Part shown: in pieces, positions 13,501 to 22,640 of the stretch
How positions within the stretch are numbered: position 1 is the first letter of the stretch
Layout: every line of letters starts with the position of its first letter
DNA from: Lumbricus terrestris
Lineage: Eukaryota; Annelida; Clitellata; Crassiclitellata; Lumbricidae
Assembly: GCA_949752735.1 (NCBI GenBank)
Contig: OX457043.1
Span: 3,645,867-3,709,866, forward strand
Direction: 5' to 3'
Length of the DNA: 64,000 bases
The notes under the pieces: generated by a model
What the model saw: the letters and a program-made list of their open reading frames with translations, nothing else
What the model was told of the DNA's origin: nothing
The model's database searches: none
Made by a program: the position numbers and the translations under genes

Positions 13501-15999
13501 GCTTTATTACATGTAGGCTACATGCTTAATTACATGACACTTATTCATGATGTATCGATTCAAATGAAAACGTTTGTATATTTTTGTCTTTTTAGCCCCT
13601 CTTATTTGTGGTAAGTGCAGTCATACTTCTCACTCTATTTTCTCATACATACATACATACATACATACATACATACATACATACATACATACATACATAC
13701 ATACATACATACATACATACATACATACATGCATGCATACATGCATACATGCATACATGCATACATGTATACATGCATACATGCATACATACTTACATAC
13801 ATACATAGCCTACATACATGCATACAATACATACATACATACATACATACATACATACATACATACATACATACATACATACATACATACATACATACAT
13901 ACATACATACATACATACATACATACATACAGTGGACCTAAATGTAAACAGACGGGTGGTAATGGCGGGGGCAATGTCCTGTTTCCTATTTTATCATATC
14001 GCTTTGTGTAAATAATGTTCAATTACAATTAAAATTCATTTCTTGCACTTCATATCATTGCGTTTCAGCTTCTTAGATTCTCTATGAAGCAAGCAGATTG
14101 AATGTTCGTTTGTGGCTGATCTGAAGCGCTGAGGCCAAGCTGAGCTTCTAAGAGTTTCCTGTTTCCTATTTCATCGAGGTTGCCCAAGAGTAATCAATCA
14201 TAGAAAAAGAATGATCACGATCATATTGATGATATAAGATGTAAAGTATCTACAATTGATTTGCAGTTTATACATTCGCATCGAGTTTGATTTGATCTCT
14301 TTCTACAATGTCATAATTAAATTTCAGCGAATCTGAGGATTTCCGATCCTGCTTGCATCTCACTATTAGTCATCGTGATATTCCTTGGATTAAATCTGAT
14401 ATGTTTCATCGTATTCATCGTTTCCTACGGATATTCTGGAAATGGTCGGAAGACACTGAACGACAGATTTCCATGGCTTAAGAAAATGCTACCGTGCATC
14501 AATGGCGATGGTAAGAAGTCCTTTAAAGTCGCAATTAAACAATAACGTCTACAGGTTCTTTTAATTCCAACTAACATTGTTCGAAACCACTGTTTGAAAA
14601 GTTTGTCTAATAAGACACAAGTAGTCTATAGGAGGCCTAAATCTATAAAAGATGCTAGATGGGTCCTATAATTATTTCCAGCAGAACTTAAACAGGAATC
14701 TTCAAGCTACACTATAGCCCCTTAAATATTTCAAGCAATGTAGGTCTACGTAACAATAAAATTGATTTTTTTGTCTGCCTTTAAATAGTTTTACATTGAA
14801 CTTGATGACTGTTTTGATTTAATTTCATTTTTCTGATTGATAAAAGTACTATTTTGTATTTTTTATTACTCGAACAGTGCCTAGATTCATTATGATTATA
14901 GATAGTTTGCTGTCATGAATAGAAGTCTTTCACTATTTATATGATATTGGTCAAAGAAAATGCATTGATTGAGTTTAGTATAGACCTATGAAACATCATG
15001 AAAGTATTTCATTGAGATAAATTTGAACTTGAATAGGCCTATGTTTTTACCAACGACTTATTTTGCAGGTTGCACAGAAGTCGAGTGGATTATACTATTC
15101 GCAGTTCTTTCAATATTTGCTTCAATTCTCTTCTTTCCAACGATGATAATCATGGCTTATTGTTGCGAGAAAAATAAGAAAACAAATCAAGGTACTATTA
15201 GGCCTACATTATATTTTTAAACTTGCTTCTTAGCAATAAGCAATTTCGTTATTGTATTGACCTTGCAACAGCGAATGAAGATAGACTTAGCTAGCTTAGG
15301 TCAGCACGCATAATTTTGTTTATTTAAAAGGAAAATCCTTGAAGTAAAGTACAATATCAGTAGGCCTAGGTGAAATTCTCGCACTTAAGCATATCCATAT
15401 ACATTTGCACCCCACTAGAAGATTGAGTAATTGTATTGGAACTTGTTTTCGTGAGGAAATTTCAAAGGAGTGTCGCCAAATATTTCGGAGATACGTAAAC
15501 GAAAGCATTTGCTAAGTTCTGCCACTGTAGGTCGATCTCAAATTCATCGACATCCGGACAATGTTTGACTTTTATGTCCAGCCGTCTGATTAGGAATCAA
15601 ACGAAATAGATCTGACTACACAGCGGGTCCAAAAGAGTTTCCACGCATACCCAATGATTCTTAATGCTGAATTCTTATTAAAGCATCGGCTTATAGCTGA
15701 ACTGCTGAATGTTATGGTCGAGATATCATAATTATTCACAAACACTACATAGGTATAAGTTCTTACATTGATTCCTAAGCATATAATTTGTATGTCCCTC
15801 CTTATTAGCTTATGTGCTTCATTTGTATCTAGGCAATGGAGACGGCATTCATACACGTCAGAATGTTTATACATCTACCTACGACAACGTGGTGAAGCCG
15901 AATATTTTTCCTGAACAAGAGTCGTACGAAGCGCTGCAACTGCCAACAGCAGAATCGACGGCTGATGTCTACGAAGAACTCACTCAGAAGAAAGATTAG
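7513..15999 (+). CDS. Immunoglobulin-superfamily transmembrane receptor with ITAM-like cytoplasmic tail
   Basis: Exons, all joined in phase 1: 7513-7567 signal peptide (MMKKVICYMICVFISLIT); 7837-8157 V-like Ig domain (FNCSS, FWTY, GGCYDC); 9854-10213 second Ig-like domain (SVSCKG, FYWTL, YLCNLFF); 10514-10762 I-set/C2-type Ig domain (LTCSAFG, YQWF, GGSYECVASN); membrane exon A 14328-14510 and/or membrane exon B 15069-15191; tail 15833-15999. Using A alone gives about 444 aa, B alone about 424 aa, both about 485 aa. The tail carries STYDNV (fits ITIM S-x-Y-x-x-V and Grb2 Y-x-N) and YEAL-x11-YEEL, which fits the ITAM spacing rule, so it should bind SH2 proteins when tyrosine-phosphorylated. Intron 1 begins CAG|GCAAGT, a GC-AG donor. 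Related fragments lie on both sides, so this is a small gene cluster. The ligand and exact family are not recognisable; an activating or dual-signalling immune-type or adhesion receptor is the inference. Confidence 0.8.
10855..11085 (-). mobile_element. tRNA-derived SINE with (ATTTAC)n tail
   Basis: On the minus strand the head has a pol III A box (TGGCCGAGTGG) and B box (GGTTCGATTCC) in tRNA-like spacing. About 130 bp of unrelated body follows, then CCGCTATATAAATTTG and an ATTTAC repeat tail. The end resembles the 3' end of the CR1/L2-like LINE remnants in this window (CGCTATATAAAT), as expected if the SINE borrows LINE machinery. It lies in a receptor intron. Confidence 0.8.
11430..11585 (-). 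mobile_element. RTE-like LINE 3' end with GAT-rich tail
   Basis: Read on minus, one frame encodes AKEEAQQRKEWCHRTTN and then LSTGKEEHDNDDDD before running into GAT/ATG repeats. This resembles the reverse-transcriptase C terminus and short-repeat tail of RTE-type LINEs. It is only a 5'-truncated scrap, in a receptor intron. Confidence 0.5.
12172..12475. mobile_element. hAT-like MITE remnant
   Basis: The ends CTCGGGTGGATACAG and the inverted GGATCCGCCTCTG match the GGATCCAG-type termini of the element at 45298-45600. Inside is GATGACC-T-rich-TTTTAGTCAT, the motif shared by several MITEs here. No clean target duplication was found, so the ends are approximate. Confidence 0.5.
12690..12835 (+). 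mobile_element. CR1/L2-like LINE 3' end fragment
   Basis: The sequence has the recurring LINE 3' signature of this window (GACCGCTTCTGAGTAGCT, then GACGCTATATAAAT) and ends in an AAAT repeat. It is 5'-truncated and non-coding. Confidence 0.6.
13594..13608 (+). other. Possible 15-nt microexon of the Ig receptor
   Basis: CTTTTTAG|CCCCTCTTATTTGTG|GTAAGTGC has strong splice signals on both sides, and its 15 nt preserves phase 1. It would add APLIC between the last Ig domain and the membrane exon. The sequence is short enough for this to arise by chance; transcript reads would settle it. Confidence 0.25.
13644..13931. repeat. (CATA)n microsatellite, about 290 bp
   Basis: A near-perfect CATA tract in a receptor intron, with a CATG-rich middle and one TAGCCTA interruption at 13806-13812. 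Long IHTY/CMYV-type open frames on both strands are artefacts of the repeat. Confidence 0.95.
14328..14510 (+). other. Membrane exon A of the Ig receptor
   Basis: Acceptor ATTTCAG, donor GTAAGA, phases 1-1, 61 codons. It encodes a hydrophobic stretch (SLLVIVIFLGLNLICFIVFIV), then SYGYSGNGRK and a basic segment ending INGDG. It can splice directly to the tail exon. If membrane exon B were also included, the protein would cross the membrane twice and put the tyrosine-rich tail outside, so A and B are more likely alternatives. Confidence 0.7.
15069..15191 (+). other. Membrane exon B of the Ig receptor
   Basis: Acceptor TTTTGCAG, donor GTACTA, phases 1-1, 41 codons. It encodes CTEVEW, a hydrophobic stretch (IILFAVLSIFASILFFP) and MAYCCEKNKKTNQ. 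Same length as the membrane exon of the partial copy at 3163-3285, and clearly homologous to it, which supports it as a genuine exon. Confidence 0.75.
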
Positions 16000-16115
16000 A
16001 CTTCGTCATAAAAAAATTATTGCTATTGACGATACTGATATGGACATATTGAATTGCTTCACAGGACTAGTTAAAATCAAATAGACGCTATAAGCTTACA
16101 GATGCTTTTAAAGCG

Positions 16116-16121
16116 ATTAAA
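16116..16121 (+). promoter_or_regulatory. Candidate polyadenylation signal of the Ig receptor
   Basis: ATTAAA lies 117 bp after the receptor stop codon and just before a SINE insertion. No other AATAAA-like hexamer was noticed in between. Confidence 0.4.
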
Positions 16122-16179
16122 TGAACCTGTCATCAGTGTGCTTCGATCTGATTGTACCGGTAATGTATGTATGTGCACT

Positions 16180-16393
16180 TGCTATAGCGCCCCTTCAAGA
16201 TTACTACTCAGAAGCGCACCCGATTACAGCGCGGACACATAATAGGAGTTTCACGCAGATGCGCTGAGCAATTTCGAGTGAAGGACTTGCCCAATGCCAA
16301 GGTCCGTATACGCGACGGCTTGAGGTGGATTCGAACCAGCAGCCCTCCGGATGCAAGGCAACGAACATATCCACTACACCACCGTACCCCACA
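16180..16393 (-). mobile_element. tRNA-derived SINE (family 2)
   Basis: Read on minus it begins GGGGTACGGTGGTGTAGTGG and has a perfect B box (GGTTCGAATCC). A body with TTGGGCAAGTCCTTCAC follows, ending in GAAGGGGCGCTATAGC. A second copy lies at 50647-50886 (-). The final segment matches LINE 3' ends across the window. Confidence 0.85.
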
Positions 16394-16518
16394 ATAATAT
16401 TATATTTATTTCAGCGACATCGCACAGAGCGAGAACTTGAGCTTTGAAAACTTTATCGCGTAGACCTACTCTTCACGCTATGTGCCCTGCTTTTCTTACC
16501 TTATCACTTACTCATAGC

Positions 16519-16763
16519 CAGTGGCGGCGCCAGGATTTCAGTTTTGGGGGCTGAATCCTCGCGGAGTTCCATTTTCATCCGCCAAAATTTCTGAAGACTT
16601 TTTTTAGTCATTTCGTCGAAATCTCACGGATGTATTTCATTTTTAGGGGGCTTATCGTGGAAATATTTCACTTTTACATGTCAAAATAACTTTTTTAGGG
16701 CGCTTAGCCCAGGGTGGCCTTTTTAGAGGGCTTAGCCCCTACAATCTCCCTGGCCCGCCACTG
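16519..16763. mobile_element. hAT-like MITE, 245 bp
   Basis: Termini CAGTGGCGGCGCCAGG and CCTGGCCCGCCACTG, with a perfect 8-bp target duplication CTCATAGC (16511-16518 and 16764-16771). An internal TTTTTTTAGTCAT motif is present. Same family as 32153-32434. Confidence 0.9.
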
Positions 16764-16899
16764 CTCATAGCTGTTGAATTCTATCCGCCTTCGTTGCTGC
16801 AGCTGATTTTGTAGGTCTATTGGTCACTGATTGCATGGTAAACGTCCTTAGTTCAGCAGGTCTTCCCCATCATCTGGCAATGTGTCCGGGGCAATGCGT

Positions 16900-17160
16900 C
16901 TGTATAGCTTCGGGACCTCTTTACATTCGGTTTGCTCTTGTAGCTCTCGCTCTCTGTGCCACGACTCAAGAGGCGACTTTGTGTTTCCATAAAATTATGC
17001 ACTCACAGTCATCACACAGAATAGGGTTTTCCGATTGTGGGTCCCTCTATTTGGAATAGCCTCCCATTTGACCTGCGTTCCTTTCCGTTGGACGTGTCTA
17101 ATTCTTTTTATAGACTGCACAGACATTCCTCTCAGGTCGTCCCTGGGTGACTGGGTCGGA
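16900..17160 (+). mobile_element. LINE reverse-transcriptase C-terminal fragment
   Basis: One frame from about 17035 reads IVGPSIWNSLPFDLRS and then SNSFYRLHRHSSQVVPG. This is the conserved motif near the end of CR1/L2-type LINE ORFs. The upstream part is frame-shifted. Confidence 0.55.
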
Positions 17161-18654
17161 AGCCGCTCTGTTTCTAATTTCCTCCGCCTTCCGAGTTTTT
17201 CCATCATTAAGAAAGTTTCCCAAGTAAAAATAAGAATATTCCCAGCAAGTGTCAAGCCGACAATGACTTTAAAATTTAATGATACCGGGTAGGCCTACTG
17301 CATAATCGATGGAAACTGTGAAAAGTCATAGCCTAGTAGGCTCTATTACATTGGCATTAAAAGGTTTATTACGTAATGCACCAACTGCAAAATCATATAA
17401 CTTGACATCTGCAGACGCGCTCTGCTAACAAAATACTGGTACCCTGTGCTTAGCTCTCGAGTGCATCTAAAACAATAAATTTGGAATGGAATAGAATAGA
17501 ATATTTTAAGTAAAAAAAACATCGCATATTGTGCTTGATGCCTCTTACTTCAAGATACTGTTATTAGTTTAATAAATTTTGCTTCAGCTCCGATCAGTCA
17601 CTTGTCATTTCGCGCTGTCACCATTGTACATAGGCGACTCTAAATAAACGCAACATCGGCCGATTTTTGGCATATTTCTGTAGTGTAGGCCATCACTTCT
17701 GCATTATAATCTACGTGCCAGCCGGAGTTGTCTGCCTATTGTTGTTGTTGTTATTTTGGGAGCAATCAATCGAATTGCATGGAACTAAAATTCATTCATT
17801 CATTATATGCATTTATAATAATAAAAAAATTAAAAAAAATAAATAAATAATAAAATAATATGTAGGCCTACCAGGTGCAATGTCCACAGTCATCTCAGCG
17901 TACGACTTCTAAGATCTATTTTGTCATTGTCTATAATTATCGTCTGAACGTGATCAAAACTACTAAAAAAAATTCTAGGTCAAGACGATACTTCCTCTCA
18001 CCCGATCCGCGTCTCTAGAATTTGATTGAAGTGCACACTTGAGTAAAATGTTAAGCGAGGAAGTGAGAGTAAAGCTATTTATCATCTTGACAAATATGGT
18101 TTCAGATCTCGTGTAGCCTCCTAAGCAGCCACCAAAATTGTTTGCTCATTAAGCAATTTGCGAAATAGGCCTATGCTTTACTTTAGTCAATCGTAGGCCT
18201 AATCGCAATAGGCCTATTGTAATCGTAGGCTACATTTACACAGCGCTCTTGAAAGAGGCAATCCTGAGAGGCAGTCCAGATCTGAAACTGAAAGCACCAA
18301 ATCCCGATCGCCAACCTCAGATAACATCTCTCAAATCGGTCATAATATTATGTGCATAGAAATTGCGAACTAAGATATTATTTGTTTTGTTTGCTCATTA
18401 AACTAGCCTACGTATGATATAAAATAGGCGATATTATCGATTCTGCGTCACCTGAGCATTAACCAGACTGGTGAAACAATACATGAAAGAATGTATTTTT
18501 GCATATACCTGAATTTCCATAGAAGTCCATTCTCGGCTACAATTTGTAATATAAAAAGGTTGTTGCTGTAGACTCAAACGCTAACTTAGCTTCTAATTCC
18601 AGTGATATAGGCTATCATCCATGGAGAAGGCGTCATGACATTGACAGAACGTTG

Positions 18655-20020
18655 CCTCCATCGTTCTACTGGACGTTGCAGTCTGATCCAAGTCCGAACA
18701 TAACCAGTCACCAAGGATTAACAACGAACACAAGTGCATAGGCGCCGACTTGACCCGACGAGTGTGGGTGCCCAAATGAATGTGAAAAAATCCGCGCGTG
18801 AGCGCGGGAAAAATGTTTGAGCCTTTTTTGATAGGAGAATTATTGAAATGACCTCTGTTCATAGGCGGAGACTTGTTCATGGTTTTAGGGGACGAACTCG
18901 CAGTCAAAGAACGATCGCCGAGCCGTGAAGGGCCGAAGGGGCTTGCGGAGGGATGTGCTCCTAACCATTTTCGATTTTTTTTCTTGCCACAGTGCTATTA
19001 TGGTAGCATCTTAGGCTGTCATTTTTACGAAATTGTGGTTTAAGACTTGAAAAGCATCCCTGGTGCTGTTTTAAAACTTTCCACACAACATGAAATAATG
19101 GCATTTTGAGCTGTTATCTCATCAAGATTTCCCGTTATTTCATTGTTTAAAGATATGATTTAAGACTTCAATAAATGTTCTTCCCATTTGCTTAAAAAAT
19201 TTGATCACTCTTTGGGTCAACTTGTAGGCCTACTTCTCTTGGAATCCACACAGAAGAAAGGCACAATCTTCGCTAGTATGTGCATCTTGGAGCACTCTTC
19301 CCTATAATTAGGTCAACACTCAACAGACTCAAATTTTGCACAAGAAATCAAAAAATGCTGTTTACATTGACCACTATTTAGTGAGCCAATATTAACATTG
19401 TGGAAAACAGTTTTCAAATAGTTAGCCTATCACAGACAATTTAGTCAACGCCGATTTGCTAATTAACGCAGACAAAACATATCCAGCTTTTGTGATGCTG
19501 CAGGGGAGGTGATTCTTGCGCAGTGAGGATCATTAGGCTATATATCCTATAACATGTACAATAAAACAATACAGTCATTCAAATCGTCGCCTTTGTCCCT
19601 AATTAAAAAATTACATTAAGCGGATCAAATGAGCAGGATTTCGAGGTTTTCCTCGTATTGGTATGGGGTTCAGACTACCGGAATGGGTAAAACTGGAGTA
19701 ATAGTAAGGTAGACTAACTGAGATAAAAGAAAATATGTAAAAGACGTAATGATTTTCATAAATAAGCAATACCAACAGAGAAATGATATCGTAAAAAGCA
19801 CATCTTGTTGGCTGATTTCTGGTGGTGCCCATGCATAGGCGGGCCTCGCATGGTCAATTTCTGGTGGTGCTGAGCACTCACGGGCCTCGCAGAGTCGGCG
19901 CCCATGCACAAGTGCGTCATCTTACATCACAGCTCAACCGCCAATTTTTCCTCCATATCTCAGCAATTTGTTCTTCAATTCGCCGATGTATATTCCTATA
20001 GCCTAAGCAACTTATCGAGT
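18655..20020 (+). pseudogene. Ig-receptor copy 3: second-Ig-exon relic split by a transposon
   Basis: 18655-18736 matches the middle of receptor exon 9854-10213 (TTCTACTGGACGTTGCAGTC, then the CATAACCAGTCACCAAG stretch). The match resumes at 19907 with CAAGTGCGTCATCTTACAT and a CTCCATATCTCAGCAAT stretch, fading near 20020. A 1,170-bp hAT element sits between the halves. No flanking signal, membrane or tail exon was found, and the frame is broken, so it is a dead duplicate. Confidence 0.8.
18737..19906. mobile_element. Non-autonomous hAT element, 1,170 bp, inside the Ig relic
   Basis: Termini CATAGGCGCCGACT and AGTCGGCGCCCATG, with a perfect 8-bp duplication CACAAGTG (18729-18736 and 19907-19914). 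The host sequence on both sides is recognisable Ig exon, so the insertion boundaries are certain. The right end carries two imperfect tandem copies of TTTCTGGTGGTGC-GGGCCTCGCA. No transposase was recognised. Confidence 0.92.
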
Positions 20021-20196
20021 TTCGTGTGAACTTCATTTCTCTTACAGCCCAGATAAAAATGATTTTTTTAAATGAGAAATGGTAAACCTACACTGACACC
20101 GCTTTAAACAAATAAACAACCAACATTTATAAGCCCACGGAGGCTGTTACTTATACACACGCTTTTCTGTTCAAACTATCGGGTAGTCTACTAGTC

Positions 20197-22640
20197 TTAG
20201 ACCTGGGAGTCGACCCCGATAAGTCGACCCCAGTCGACTTGATCATCCCAAGTCGAGTCAAGTTGTTTCTGCTCACCGCAACTGACTCCAAGTCGAATTT
20301 CGTCGAGAGAAGTCACTTAAACCGACTTGAAACACAAACAAACTGAAATTTGTCACTTCAAATCAATGCTCGTGATACCAGAACAGCAATTAAGCAGTTT
20401 TTGACTTTTGTATTGTGTTTACGAAAAATGAATTCTGCATGTGGACTATAGGTCTTAGACTCACCAGTTCTAACTTCTCTACCGCGTACGAAGGATCGAT
20501 TTTTTTATTACATCGAAGTTGATTTTCCTAAGTTTTATTAGCGACCTACAAAGGAATAGTAAGACGTCCTTACCTGGGTTTATATTAATCATCTCTTATG
20601 CTGTGCTGTAGCCATGCATGCCCATAAGATGACCAGACTCGGATTACCATTATTTTGGACAACCCTCTGACTTGCGCAGTGCTCGTGTGGAGCGAGGGAT
20701 AATTAATTATTTAATTTTAGTCTGTGTGGAGAGCGGAAAGAGCCCTTCTCTTCCGATAAGAGATGGACAAGGGGGGAGGGGAGGAAGTTGCGAACATTTA
20801 TATATTTATTTTTATGTTTTTACTTTCATATAAGACTTACATATAATATGTATGTACATAGTAAGTTATTTATTTATCAATTTTATTATTTACCCAAACA
20901 TTTATATTTGTATACTGACATGCATGTCTTTGTAATGAATTTTATTATTACGTTGTTTTATAAAGACAAGTTTGAAAGTATAATTGGATAGGATATGAGA
21001 CTTAAATATGTCTCTCATGATCGACCTGGGTCTTTAATGAGAAATTACAGCAAGACATAGAATGGAATGGAGGTGATCAGGCTCTTGAGATCCGGCTCGG
21101 CCAAGAGTTTTGATTGTAGTCGAGCTGATCTTACACGACAGAGGGTCCCCGCCAGACTCATGGACTCCGAGGGCCGATATCTGGCGTGCAACATCAGTCC
21201 TACGTTAAAAGTTATAACTATGTATAAACTAGAAGTGTTTGAAAAAGAAAACAGACTGTACGGAATATTCACAGGGACGTTTGTTCCACATTGTCCCACA
21301 GCTGTCCACCAGCGGCTACTTGGTGGGCAACTGTGTTCTTGTGGACGTTCCTGTCTAGCGTACAAACATTGTAAATAGTAATCGTTTGGTAAAGTGTTGT
21401 AACCGCCTACGGCTACCGCTGAAACGCTGCTTGAATAAATTCTCACAGTGCTTCAGTATAATACTATATAGGAAGTATAACGATACCGGGTTCCGGATGA
21501 TTAGGTAATTACATGTGGTTTTACAACCGAATAAATTTTTGAGCCATGAGACGAATAGCTCTTGAGGCGCTTTTATAACCGTCTAAGCGTGCTGCTTTCA
21601 TTTAATTGAATGGAAAGAAATGTAATGCAAATACAAATCTCGCAGAAATCTCTCAGCGTGACACTCATGAGCATCTGATTTGCTGCTTGGTTAGCATGGC
21701 AACGAACTTGCTTACTTGTTCGATAGACAATGCAGCGGTGACCATGGCAGCCGATATGTGACGTGCGCTCTATTCTCAAGACCGATCGAGAACCAATTAA
21801 TTATCATTCCCAAATTAAAGCAACAATTAAGTTACGTCATCGTTTGTTAAATTACGTGTTCACCCTTGGCTGCAGCTCACCATTTATTTTATTAAACGTA
21901 TGCGTAGGCCTACGTGTGTCGTGTTTACGAAAATGAATTAGGCATAGGTCATTAGACCCGCCAGTTCTAACTTCTATGGTCTACCGCGTATAGGCTACAC
22001 GATGGGTGTGAGATTATTTTCTATTACATCGAAGTTGGTTTTGCTAAATTTACTGCTACGTGTAGACCTATACAGTATTTTATCGGAATCGTGCCGACGG
22101 CCGTCCGCCGATCTATTCATATAGGCTACTGTTATTCTAGTTAAAACGTCACACGTAGGTTTTCGTACGTTTACCAAAAATGGCGAATCGAGATATTAAT
22201 AAGGTGTTAGCGCGTTTCACTTAATATGAAGACATGCAATGAATCAATTTACTTCTAAGTTCTATTAGTCAGTGAATTCGACGCAGAGAACTGGATGATC
22301 TCGTGGTAGGCCTATAATTATAATTATAGTAAATCGATAGTTTATAGCGCTACTTTGTTGCACTGTACTTTATTCATATTAATTTTTAGGTTTATGTGTT
22401 GAGGTCTCATTACTCATCTGTGTATGAAATTAATATGCCTATTTGCAAGGCGAAATTGGCTCTTGACTTCTTGTATTATTAGTCGTGCCTAACGGTTATT
22501 GCCAAGAACCAGAAGTCGATTTCAAGCCGGAAGTCGGGTCAAGTCGTTTTGACTCAGAGTCGTCGACTTCAAGTCGACCTCAAGTCACTTTAGGGCCAAG
22601 TGGGGTCAGATTGGCTGACTAAAGTCACTCCCAGGTCTAA
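20197..22640. mobile_element. TIR DNA element, 2.4 kb, rich in AAGTCGA motifs
   Basis: The outer ends are TTAGACCTGGGAGT and the inverted ACTCCCAGGTCTAA. Both subterminal zones repeat AAGTCGA/GTCGACTT words. Inside, about 150 bp near 20415-20560 is directly repeated near 21920-22075 (ACCAGTTCTAACTTCT, ACCGCGTA, TTACATCGAAGTTG). A 103-codon frame at 21067-21378 (+) has no recognisable domain. The superfamily is unclear; TA duplication is possible. Confidence 0.65.

Noticed and set aside
13574..14022. Long open frames on both strands (IHTY and CMYV repeats)
   Set aside because: They are translations of the (CATA)n microsatellite; no start, codon bias or domain supports a protein.
14328..15999. 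A two-span receptor using both membrane exons
   Set aside because: It would place the tyrosine signalling motifs outside the cell given the N-terminal signal peptide; kept only as a minor possibility.
21067..21378. 103-codon frame inside the 2.4-kb TIR element
   Set aside because: No similarity to any transposase or host domain that I recognise.
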